Assembly (NCBI GenBank): GCA_013365365.1
Contig: JABVXU010000062.1
Coordinates: forward strand, 1-64,000
Source: Cruorifilaria tuberocauda
Taxonomy: Eukaryota > Nematoda > Chromadorea > Rhabditida > Onchocercidae
Direction: 5' to 3'
Length of the DNA stretch: 64,000 bases
This document shows, one piece after another, positions 26,644 through 42,818 of the stretch; position 1 is the stretch's first letter, and each line of letters starts with the position of its first letter. Under the pieces are notes generated by a model, which was not told the origin of the DNA, ran no database searches, and worked only from the letters and a program-made list of their open reading frames with translations. The position numbers and the translations under genes were made by a program.

Positions 26644-26649
26644 AGTCCA

Positions 26650-31402
<4,753 letters not shown>

Positions 31403-32157
31403 CGTTCGGCATGAAAATAAATGATCTCATCCGGTTATTACACTACTATTAATTTCATTGAATAACGGGAATAACAGTGGTGTGAAAGAGATTTCGAGCC
31501 ACCTTATTTGTCACTTTTTGTTTCTTAATCTTTCCGTTTGTTTTACACTCTTTGTGTAGAAATTATAAAATAAATTGCAATTTATCATAATAATTTTATT
31601 TTTTTCGGAGGGAGAAGGAAAAAGACGTAGCAAATATATGATTCTCGGGAAAACACGAAAGCCACTGCTCCAGTATGCCACTTCGCCAGTCTCTCCGTTT
31701 TCAGCTCGCAGTACTATAAATCATCCTCATCGTTTCACGATTAATTTCTTCATCCAATAATACCTGCAAAGAGATCTCGGTGTGAGGGTATTTTAATTCT
31801 TTCCCTGCTATAACTTTAGAGAAAGTATTTATCAGTAATCTATTTTTTCTTTCAAGTACAAAACTCGATGATCTTTTAAATAAGTAGAACCTGAGAGTTA
31901 AACTCCAAAAATGAAAATCCAAGTAAATGAAGGAAAACTTTATTGATAGGATAAAAAGAAGCTTCAAATTTAAAGTGGAAGTTACACGTCCATCTGTAAA
32001 ATCAAAGTATTTTTTTGGCTTTAAAGCCTCTGTACTACTTACTGAATAAAATGCTTCAAGTATATAAAATTGATTTCGAAAACTAACTTTAAATAGTGTT
32101 TGATTACTCATTAATGTTTCGGTGGTCCTTTTAATTCCCTCATCGAATTGTTGAATT
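31403..32157. other. Short gap upstream of DDX41
   Basis: On the minus strand an open frame from about 32198 is open through 32100. A GTTAGT donor and a CTTTGCAG acceptor could join it to a short last exon at 31704-31763 ending in TGA. That would be an alternative or neighbouring gene to the histone-fold candidate. The evidence does not decide between them. Confidence 0.3.
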
Positions 32158-32709
32158 TCATTTCTTGCCACATCCGTAACTGGTTGACTTACCTTCAAAG
32201 TATGCCAAGATAATTTGCTATTGAAGTAAAAACTTGATAATTAATAATGAGTGAGTATTTCAGTGTATTATTATTATTAATTAGATAGGGATTTCAGGGC
32301 AATAATTGAAGTGTGAAATGAAATTGTGAAAGAGATGGGGAAAGAATCAAGTTCATATTGTATTTAACTAATACAAATTTTTTTTTGTCTCTCCCAGTTG
32401 ATAATAACTGTATTTATATTATTTGACTTCAAGTTATCCGGTAAATCAGTTAGGATTTATTGAATGATTTAACCATACTAAAACGTTATAAAATAAATTT
32501 CCATCAATCTTTGCCTGATTAATGCTGATTGTTATCATTAAATCCTTTCTTGTTTATCTCTGACTTCAGTTTAAGGATGAATTTACAGATATATTCAAAT
32601 ATACTTGCTGCATGTTTTCTACATCTTTCTTTTCTATTGATTTAAAGTGTTCAATCGATTCATCCATAAAATTTTTAACGTATTCCAATGTCAATATCGC
32701 CAGTGCTAT
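32158..32709 (-). CDS. Possible CENP-X/MHF2-like histone-fold protein (5' incomplete)
   Basis: Two exons, 32605-32709 and 32158-32217 (TGA 32158-32160), join in phase 0. The first, after a CCTGTTCCAG acceptor, reads as an amphipathic helix (LTLEYVKNFMDESIEHF). The second follows with ENMQQ/QIILAYFE. This matches in order and spacing the second half of CENP-X/MHF2, where a long helix with EY-x-x-x-F-x-x-E is followed by a V-E-x-L-x-x-x-x-P-Q-L-L-L-D-F ending. The loop is about six residues shorter. CENP-X pairs with CENP-S at centromeres and with FANCM at DNA crosslinks. The N-terminal half and start codon are not located. A competing model uses other frames of the same exons, so the call is tentative. 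Confidence 0.35.
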
Positions 32710-34339
32710 CTGGAACAGGACATTCATCAATGTTTTTCACTAATGAAGCTTGCAAATGTAAGCTTCTGATTTATCGAGAAAAAGAGAAAGAAGTGAAGCA
32801 ATGCTTAAATGAACAAACATTGTACTTATGTTACCACTCACAACAGTAATTATAATTTGATTAAAAATATAAATTAAATTTATATATTTTTTTTCCTGCT
32901 GCTGCATAGATGAAAGATTTTAGAGAAGATTAAAATTTAGAGAAGATGAAAATTCATAAAAATTGAAAAGAGCGATGGAAGTAACCTCTGAAAAAGTAAG
33001 TAAAGTGAGAACGAAAGCTGGAAGAGCCGTTTGTATTGTGTCGGTCAGTTCCATCGCGTAAAGCATTCTGCTGCCATTCAAATTCCCACTAATTTTGAAA
33101 ACTTCGCAGTAAATTTTTCAACTGTATACTTTTTTAAAGAAATTAAGTAACTTTTTCATAACTCTTTATTGTCATAAGTGAAATTTATGTGAAGATGCAC
33201 CTGACTAAAATCTCAAATAATAGCAAAAGTTATTTAACAACCCCTAGTTAAATTGGGAAAGTTGAATCAAATATTATTTTTTCGCTAGAGCAATTTAGCT
33301 CAAAGAAAATGAAGCTACAGATGAGAAAGTATCTCTTCCCTCGATGTACTGGTTTGGTTCTTTCTAAAAGCCAAATATTATCTCAATAAAGTACCGAAAT
33401 CCTTATTTCAAGGAATAGGAATTCGATGGCATATATCATTTGACCTTTGTTAAACCTCAGGAACCACAATTCCAGATTACTTTCTCAGTAGCACTATGAA
33501 TGGCAGTACTTTTGATTAAAAATCAATAATTACCTTTCCATTCTCTCAAAATAAGTAACCGTTCGTTTCTTTCAGAGATGAAACTTCATTAATATTTAAT
33601 TCAAATTGGTCTATTTAATAAGATTTTCCGCATATGTAGATTTCGACGATTAAATATTGCATGAAAACCTTCGTACCATGTAGCGAACTTGTTTCCTTTC
33701 CTTAAAGGATGTTTGATAGGATAGCATGTTTATACAAATCTAAATATATACCCCGGGTTTCAAATCATCCATTGAGCATGGACACATAAACCTGGCTATA
33801 ATAATAACTTCGTTTAAACATAAATTTAGATCATAAAAACAAATCAGCCAAAAAAAAGTGACCTACTTGTTTTAGGAAATAATTTTTAATTTTGATATTT
33901 AAATAGTCAGTTGTCGCGAAAGGAAGACAATGAATTCTCGATGAGGTTAGAAGAGCTTTCGTTATGCGGAAATAGTACAAAATTTTTTGATTAAGATTCT
34001 TTTTGTTTACAAATTTCAATTGAATTTTCAATAATTTTACTGTTAATTTCTTTTGTTAAAAACATGACAATGGAATTATTATTTTTCACTTCATTCCATA
34101 AAGAATTAGGCTCACTCCTGCAATTTTGAAGGATTGCAGCTTTTTCCAGATTTCTTTTTATTTTTTTTTGCATTGATCAAGCTTATCTTATTTCTACTCT
34201 CCAAAAAAATAGAGAAGAAAAATGATAGTATTTGTAGCTATGGACTGACTGATATCCCAAATTCATGCTGCTCAAAATCTTACACATTCCTGCTTTTGAA
34301 ACTGACTTAATTTGTCGAACTGCGCATCGACTCTTTTAA

Positions 34340-34549
34340 TTGAAGTTGGAAAGCTCTGAAATCAAGTATGTTTATCAATATGTAGATGGGAATCAGTCCA
34401 TCAAAAGCTTACAAACGGAAGTAATAATCGAAGAGTTTAAGGACCACAAGAAAGAGAATGTAAAAAAGGCAGAAATAAAACGCAAGACCGGAAATCTCCG
34501 CACGAGCGGAACTACGAAAATGCTTGAGCAGTGGGAATCCTTTGAGTAA
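34340..34549 (+). CDS. Candidate terminal exon, highly charged
   Basis: An acceptor-like TTGAAG precedes about 69 codons ending in TAA. The translation is Lys/Glu-rich with no hydrophobic bias. No upstream exon or start is evident on this strand and no family is recognised. The minus strand of the same stretch lies just downstream of the probable first exon at 34650-34665. Confidence 0.2.
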   Translation: MKLESSEIKYVYQYVDGNQSIKSLQTEVIIEEFKDHKKENVKKAEIKRKTGNLRTSGTTKMLEQWESFE

Positions 34550-34649
34550 TTTCTGCAAACAGTGATATGATGAAAGCAATAATTGAAATTAGCTGCCATT
34601 TTGCATTGTCGGTTCATTCTCATCGTTAAATTGTCGCGACGGTCTTTAC

Positions 34650-34665
34650 CTATGAACACTTGCAT
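34650..34665 (-). CDS. Probable trans-spliced first exon of an unidentified gene
   Basis: On the minus strand TTTATTTTCAG ends at 34673, seven bases before an ATG at 34665. The exon encodes MQVFI and stops at a GTAAAG donor in phase 1. The spacing is right for a spliced-leader site. Which downstream exon it joins, and whether it starts the histone-fold candidate, cannot be settled by eye. Confidence 0.35.
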
Positions 34666-36819
34666 TTCGAATCTGAAAATAAATATAAATAATATCGGGC
34701 GGCTTCCAAATATTTAAATAAATTCATTACAATGACTTTTTTCGCTTTATAATTATATAATACAACTTCTCATTTTGAGTTATGAAAATCAAGAAATGCG
34801 AATAAAATTTAAATTAGAAGTAGATGTACTATACGTCTGTCCAAACAGGTCCTGATTTTACTTGTCTCAGTGATAGAGCAAATAATAAACCAAATAGTGA
34901 ATGGTAATTAAGGATTCCATGTAATTGATTTGTTAATTAACTAACAATAAAATTGAGTATTTGGAACAATTTCCAAAGAAAAATAAAACAAATTGCTAAT
35001 TTCTCTATTTTATTGCTTCTTTACATTTACATTCGTAAACATTATTTATGTCACGTAATTGTCGGGAAAGTTTGAGGAAGTTGGATTTAATCGGGACTTG
35101 TGCGCACAATCGAATCGTTCACAGCACGTTTTATTTCTTACGCAACGGTTATAAGGTACAACAAATAAGGACAAGATAGTCGTTTGCGTTATGATGACAG
35201 TTAATTTAAACGATTAGGAATGCGTTCCGGTAGGTTCCCTTGGTTGGTCCCTGACCTCAGTGATAATCGATTGAGGGAACTTGATAAATTGATAATACGA
35301 GCGTATCGAAATTGGGTCAACTCCATGGTGAGGAGGTTCGTTCAGGAAGAATGAATGAAGATGATCAAGAATAATAAAAACCACAAAAAAACCGGTATTT
35401 ATGCTATTTGATTGAGGTGGGTCGGAACAAAACCCAAAAATGTTCCATACATTTCCAAAACGTTAATATGAATAGTCTAAACAATTTGAAACTAATTAGC
35501 GCCAAGAAGGTGCATGTAACTACTGGATCATACCTTGAAGAGGATGATGAAATGATAATAAATCGAATAGAGAAAGCATAAGCTCTATTTTAATTGATCA
35601 CATTTAAACAAAGATTTCCCGCGTATAATTTCATCATCTACAGAATTAACACTTATTTCTATATGATTTCGGGTTTACCGACAAGTAATTGGTTTTGTCA
35701 GGGAAAGACTATTGCATGCAATGATAAAGGAAAGCAAACATTTGAGTATCAGTCTTTAACTTGTAATCATAAAAATTTCAAATTTCGTCTGAAATCTTAT
35801 AAAATTTGGTTTTCGAAAGGTTGCTTAATCTGATGAAATGCTCGACTTGAATGTTTTTTCTCTAATTTATCAAGTTGTAGACCTAATTTCCACGAAAATT
35901 ATTACTAAATGGAAGCAGCTCAAAAAAATTTAACGGTGAAAAAGGAAGAAGCCAAGCGTAAATTCTTTAAGATCAAACTAATCGGTCAACTAATGCTCGA
36001 ATCACTCATTTCAGCATTGTTGTCCTTATTATCTTATTATTGTTATTAATATCTTCATGTCCTTATTATTGTCCTCTAATTTCTAGCAATAATGATTGAA
36101 GAAAAACTTTCGATTTTTCCGTATTATATTTGTCTTTATTAGGAACTTTATGTCTATCAATTTCACCCATGACCTAATTTAACATTTTTCACTATTTCGG
36201 ACTAGAAATTAAAATTTTCCCTCAAGTTGAAATGATCGATTAAGTGAAAGAATATTTATCATCGTTTTCACTTATCAATTAATCTCTTCCATTTCATTTT
36301 TCTTTTGTCAAACTCATTCATTGCAATTCTTCCATTCCCTGCAAATGATAAATTCTCATGCAACATCAAGGAGTTTTTATGGGACATTACATTCATCAAA
36401 TCTGTTTCCATCTCCAACAGTTTACTTAAACAATATTGGACAGTTGCAAGCTAAATTTTCTTAAATTTTTTTCTTACTGATAAATAGTTATTTAATTTGC
36501 TATGAAATATTGCAATTAATTGTTTTTAAAAGATCAATTTGTTTTTTCTTCCAATTAGCCCTGCGATAAATTCTCCGTTGTTTTTCATCATAAACCCTTC
36601 CAATGATGTGATAAAGATAAATGCACCCTCGTATTCAAATATATCGACCAACATTTATTCATCTACCAGTACTTACTGATAAATACCAAAGTTAGAACGA
36701 AGCATTTCAATCACAAATAAAATCAAACGAAGGGTGTGGAGGCATTACCGTTACTTCGTTTTTTATCCTTTCGATGCTTAGTTTTGTTTCAAAAGAAAAA
36801 ATATGATTTTTTTTTAATA

Positions 36820-36845
36820 TATTAGTATATATATATATACTAATA
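36820..36845. repeat. Perfect 26-base palindrome with central (AT)n
   Basis: The 26 bases equal their own reverse complement, with TATTAGT arms around an alternating AT core. It could extrude a cruciform or simply reflect AT repeat expansion. Confidence 0.9.
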
Positions 36846-38714
36846 CATATACCTTTCCTTTTATTGCAGTAAGTTATATTAACTTTGCAGTTTTTGAAAA
36901 GATTGATCTCAGCACTCTTTCTCTTTCTCCTTTCTTTTTTCTTATAGCTATATTATTTCAACTTTGTCGCTATTCCATCTCTACAAATAAATATTTGCAA
37001 AAGTTCACTTCAGTTAAAATGGTAATTTGCTTCAGCAATTCTTCTGAGCCTCTTCAATTCGAAATCCCTGCAATTACATAAATTTTCAGTCTTTATCTTT
37101 CTCTCTCCATTTCCATCTCCCTTGATGACAGGATTTCAATCGTGTAAATGTAGATTTTCAAAATCTGATTAATCTTGATAATTTTCAATCGGTCCTTTAC
37201 ATGATCGTAAATTCGGTTGACCAAATAGTGAAAGTATGACATTTTCATACTTTCAGATGTAATGATCAGAAATTGTTAAGTCAACAAAATTTAATTTCGT
37301 CTCTTAATATCATATTGTTATGATTTTTATTGCAAAAACAGGATTTTTTGATTACTTCAAATAATTAAAAAAGAAAATTAACTTATTTTGCAAGTCGATC
37401 TCAAGATTTCTACAAATCAATTTATATGATCAAGCAAATTAATCGGTAAACAAAAATTAAATTAATCAGTCTTTAAAAATCACACAAGTCAGTTATCTTG
37501 AAATGCGTTACTTCTTGATAAAATTTTGAAATAAATGAAAGTATATAGCGACTTGTTATATCATATCAAAAAATTTTCTCTCAGAAATACCAAAATACCG
37601 TTGCACAATTATCAATGCAGAAAATTTTGAATAAATAATTTCAAAAAGGCCAGAAATTTCTTGGGAATTCTTAAGATTCTGATGAAATAAGAGAATTGAA
37701 GAAAGGGATGATGCTTGAAGCTTTCAGAGTTCAATTCAAATTTTAGACAAGATGACTTGTTTTAAGTTAGAATATCTTCAACAAAGATATAATCCGTTTT
37801 ATTCAGAGAATAATTAAGAAAAAATTTTGACATGATCTTCTTATGAAGAACCAAATCGACAATTTTTGAGAAAATCTGAAAGGATTTGAAAAACAAATAC
37901 GATAAGAATGAATAACCGTCAGGATGGGTAAATGACTCATTTAAGCTTTCAAATTTCCATATGTAAAAATATGTAACGCAGAATTTACAAATATCTATGG
38001 AAGACTTCCGGTAGATCAATTTTAAGGGAAAAAGTAAAACATATTTCATAAATTCACTGCCTTTCTACGAAAACATCAATCATCTTCGAAGAAATGCTTG
38101 ACAGCTTACAATTTTGCTTACAGAACTGCAAAAATTATGAAATATGGTGAAATAATTTAGATTCATTCATGATACTATTCAAAAAAGTTATAGAGTTATG
38201 AAATCTGCTTCGCCGCCTACAAGTTATTTTTTGCTAAAGGAGCCATCTATTAGTTACAGTAAATGTCTTGTGAGTAATATTAGTTAAAATTTTTTAAATA
38301 TCTGAAAACATTTGAAATTTTATTTCACTCGTTGAGAAACAACGAAAACAAAATTCGAAAAGACTTTGGGAGGAATTCAACTTGAATATGATAAAAGTCA
38401 AAAAAACTTTTTGTTAATGAGAAAGTTTGAAATAAGAATCAGTAGATTAAGATTAGAGAGTAAGATTTGCATTACATCTTCGTGATGGATTAAATTCCTG
38501 TTATCAGTTTAGAAAAAACAAACAAAGTAAATTATTGCTTTAAAAAAATGTATGAAATTCGAAAATTACAAAAATTTCATATTCTTTTCAATAAATGAAA
38601 TCCATTCTTTTTTACTTCTTTAAACATACCGAAAACCTTCCGTAACAACCTTCCGTCTCTTTGACAATTAGCAACTTGAGAATTTCATTAACATTTCATT
38701 CATTTCCTATCCAC

Positions 38715-38902
38715 TCATACATAATATTCCGGTTGCGGTAGTTGTTTGTTCTGAATTACGGCAGCTGATAGTTCATAGCTTGATTTTGAACTCCAGCATC
38801 TAATAAGCCAGAAAATGAATGCACAGATTAGTATTAAAACAAATATGAAAATAGCCGCATAGATGAAGATATGAAATGATTCCATAACAGCACTTGTTGA
38901 AT
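38715..38902 (-). CDS. Last exon of a small single-pass membrane protein
   Basis: After an ATTATTTTAG acceptor at 38903 the exon reads through a strong transmembrane helix (from about SFHIFIYAAIF to FWLI), then a basic RCW junction and a cytoplasmic tail ending QLPQPEYYV, TGA at 38715-38717. An in-frame ATG at 38885 would give a complete 56-residue protein. Alternatively the exon enters in phase 1 from upstream exons that I cannot place. The hydrophobic C-terminal valine after two tyrosines could be a PDZ-type ligand, which is inference. No family is recognised. Confidence 0.55.
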
Positions 38903-41250
38903 CTAAAATAATGAGAGAGCTTTTTCAAATCTGCACCAGCAATGATTGAAATTAAGTTGACGTAATGGCAAAAGCTCGAAAAATTTCCATGCTTTTTCAT
39001 AGACAGGAAAAATGAAGGTGGAGAAGAGAAGTAAGCTGTAGGATGAAAAGAACAGAGGAAAGGAACGAAATAAACGTTAGCTTTCATAAGCTTATCTTAG
39101 GCTAAACCTGCGTGAGGCATCAAGCAAAGACTTGAAAAAAGCCTCAAGGCTGCAAAGACGACAAACTAGCAATTTTGACCAAGACAGTCTAGCACGAAGT
39201 GAAATAGAGCCAACCAATTCCATTTGTCACAGCTTGATCATGTTCATTAAACAAACTAAAAAACAAAAACGCTGCTGGCATTTCTGCCATGTCCACTTTT
39301 CTAAAATGAAACTTGTTCTGCTTCCTGCATCATAGCGGAATCTCTTCTGAGAAATGAGTTTACTTCTAAACTCCAGAAGTTGCTCGATTGATCTCACTTT
39401 ATTTGCAATGCTAATCATTAACAGCAACAGTTAATTCATTTTAATATTTATCAATGTCCAAAACGTACTATCAAGTCAGTTAAATCATTGTGAAGATTGT
39501 TGATAGTCTGATTAGTGAGATTTATAAAGTGATCATGCATTCTAAAATGCAATGAATTTCAATGATTTTCATCGACTAATGTATTCAATCGAATCTAATG
39601 AAAATGAAAGCATTCGCTGTAAATAATTCCTGTTAATGCCAGAGCAGGATGAAAAGCTCTGATAAAACAATGGAAGCACAGAAAGATAAGGCTAAATGTA
39701 TGAATCTCAAGAAGTGCAAATGCTCAGAAAATATTGAATTGCTCATAAAAATGCTTATACATATATTGCTAGCAAATCATTCCAATATATTGCGGTGAAC
39801 ATTCATCCTAACTTTGATATTCTTTCATTTTAATTTAATTAAACATCTTACGCTATTATATTCCAACGCTAACTTTACTGAAACTAACATTACCTTTTAT
39901 CGAACTGCCTCTAATAATACTCGCAAATGTAAACATAAACAAAAAATATGGTGGAAGGAATATGCATGAGCAAAGATATATTTCACTTAGAATTCTACTG
40001 GAATTTTTGTAAATTTCGTTCAAAATTGGGTAGAGAAGAATGATAAATACATGCTATGCCTCAGACATCAAACGAGACTACTCATAGGATAAAGAATAAA
40101 GAATAGGAGATAAATTTTAAACTTTATTAGTCTATCTTGAATGTTAGTAACTCGTTGAAGTATTTAGCAGTAGAGCGGAGCACGCTGTCAATAAATAGTA
40201 TCTTTTCGGCTATTCGCAATTCCCATCAATGCAGCATTTTCATGCTTAACAATTGCTCATCCCTCTTACCACAAAGAATTTTAACTTATTGCAATAACTT
40301 AAGAATGTAATAGATTTCTTTGCCCGAATATCTATCATTCAAGGATTCTATAATACACACAGATCTATATATTGCGTTTTTAATTTGGAATGAAAAGCTT
40401 CTTCTATTATCATTAAAATATTTATTTCCGACGAAATTTCAGCTTAAAATTTCATTGAAATGGTGCATTTATTTTATTCTATAATTTTAATTATCCTCTC
40501 AGTAATCTGATAGATTCCCGAGCATTTATTAATAACCAAAATAGGCCAGTTTAATTGAAAAGTACTAGCATTTTAAAACCATCAAACCATCAAATCGATC
40601 GTGATGATTTTTGGAAATAACCTATTTGAGAAGTGACAAAAAAACTGCGATATATCAACCCAAAATCTAATTTAGCAGAATGTACAAAATGACAGTGCAC
40701 TAAACTGTCCGATTGCTTTCCCGTCGTCTGGTTGTTACGCGATTTTTGTTTTTAACAAAACTTCGCTTACGATTATGATTATAGCAATATTTGCTTTCAG
40801 TGCATATCGTTGGTCAGCTCTTCGACGCAATATTCGTTCGAAAATTCTAGAAACAGATCAGTTATTTATGCCACGCAAAACATGAACTATTAGTATGTAA
40901 AGATATAACTAACCATTCCATATTAAGTTTTTCTTTCGGCGAACAGTTGGAGTGCTCTAAACTATACTTTTCACATATTATTGACATAACATGGATAATC
41001 GTATTTGACTAAATTTTAATTTTAAGAAGGTAAATTCAATTTGGTGATGGCGGACATTTTTTTTTATAATCTCAAACAAATTGTTTTGTAACTTTTGATT
41101 TTTTTTTCGAAAATATAACCTTCAATTGGCATTTGCTCCAAATAATTCCAAATGTTTCACGTAATGCGGAGTGTCGCTGAAAAAGCGAGGAAAGGGAGCA
41201 AGATAAAACCTTTGTTATTGATTTAATATTGCAAGATACCGTTTGCTTAT

Positions 41251-41390
41251 TGTTTACAGGTTTTGTCATTGAAATCGTGAAGAAAGGAAGAAGGGAAAAA
41301 GCCTTCGTTCTGGAGTAACATTATAAATTAATAGGATACTTCTTGTTTACAAGTTTTGTCAATGATCTGATTTACAAGCCTTGTCATTAT
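41251..41390. repeat. Three diverged copies of a 21-base motif
   Basis: Copies of TGTTTACAAGTTTTGTCATTGA-like sequence occur at 41251-41272, 41344-41365 and 41370-41390 with a few differences each. Their function is unknown. Confidence 0.7.
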
Positions 41391-42771
41391 AAATCCTCTA
41401 TTTTTAACTAATGTTATCAGATCAAATTATACGACTTTGATTGTAATCTTCAAACTACAAGGATCCTCCCTCCTCTAGGATAAAAAAGGTAACACTGCGA
41501 AGAACTTGTCTTAAGGAGTGCGGTTGGTTAACACAGGGTAATCCCTTTTCCCTTGGTCTGACTGATATCGTTATCGTTTGAAACTCTTCAGAATATTGTG
41601 CAATTGTTAAAATTAATGTAATGTTGTATTATTGTATGCACCAAGTTTGTTCTAATAGAGATTCAGTTACCTAAGTTCGAGGTACACCCAAAGTATCAGC
41701 TAGCACAGAAGCTATCATTTTGGTTACTTGCGAATAGAAAAGAGAAAGGTTGTCACGGTCAAAGATCGTCGACAATAACAAGAAACAATACTCTCAGTAT
41801 TGTCACGGTCACGGAAGAACGAAAGCTCGATAATTGCGCAACATTATGAATGCACCAAACATTATATTCACTTACTCTCAAAATAAAGTGAAATGATATG
41901 CTGACTAGCAGCACATTCTTCCAATTTCTCCCAATATGGTAAATAGAAATATCATTAATTCCGATCACTGAAGTACAGTCCACTAATTAGGCTATTATTC
42001 CCGATCATATTCCATTTCCAGAACTATTATTGCATGCTGTTAATCAGTGATTGTGAAATCGATTGCAGTCAGATCAAGTATGTGCTCTATCTAAATTTGT
42101 CAGAATTGATCTCATTAATATTCAATCAATCTTTATGCCACCGCTAGACATTGTAATATTTGCAACATTGAATTTATCTGCGGTACTTCTTGTTATGATG
42201 TGTCAATTTAATTTCAGACGAACCATTTAGCTTATTGCTTTCCCCTTCTTTTCACAGCAGTGAATGAAATTGTTCAGTGCTTTGTTTACTGAAATAAAAT
42301 ATATCTTTCAATCGAAAAATGACTTCCGCGTTTATTCATTTTACCTAACAGAAATAATTTCACATTATTGACACTCAATGAACTCATATTGTTTGCATTG
42401 AAACTAATCTCGAACTTGACAGCTCACAAATTTCTGCTTTTAAATATTGTTTTGCAAAAAATTATTTCTTATAGAATAAATATTAACTTTTACATAGTAT
42501 TTGCAGAAGCATACTGACATGGAACTTTCACAGCAGTTTAAAATTAGTGCATTAAACTGTTTCCTTTAAAATTTCATTTTTCTTCCAATTAAGTTCTTTC
42601 TTCCTCCAATCGTTTACCTAAAATTCAAAGATCTTATGAATGCGATATAGAAAATATTTTAATATATGAATATGATAAATAATAATGACATGTTACTTCA
42701 TTTCAAGCGGACAATCAATTTATCAAAATTGACATGCAATTTCTCTTGCTTACTGAGTAACTGCTACCATC

Positions 42772-42818
42772 AAAGAACCAAAAGAACCAGAAAGAACCAG
42801 TAAAGAGCGGAAAGAACT
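42772..42818. repeat. Short tandem repeat of AAAGAACCA units
   Basis: Three near-perfect 9-10-base units followed by two degenerate ones. Confidence 0.8.

Larger units (their letters stand above)
20721..26649. other. AT-rich intergenic tract with weak exon candidates only
   Basis: Between the GC-rich island and the 3' end of DDX41. Contains a hairpin at 21047-21076, a candidate exon at 22436-22573 (-), and some short charged frames on the plus strand near 22.9-24.0 kb that cannot be chained by splicing. No gene is supported. Confidence 0.45.
32710..38714. other. AT-rich tract with isolated coding-like pieces
   Basis: Contains a probable trans-spliced first exon at 34650-34665 (-), a charged open frame at 34340-34549 (+), a possible exon at 33991-34131 (-), and the 26-base palindrome at 36820-36845. 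The rest (about 35.0-38.7 kb) shows no supported gene. Confidence 0.4.

Noticed and set aside
33991..34173. 60-codon Lys/Asn/Ile-rich minus-strand frame
   Set aside because: Part of it follows a good acceptor, but it cannot be phased with the first exon at 34650-34665 or with the histone-fold exons. Too weak to call.
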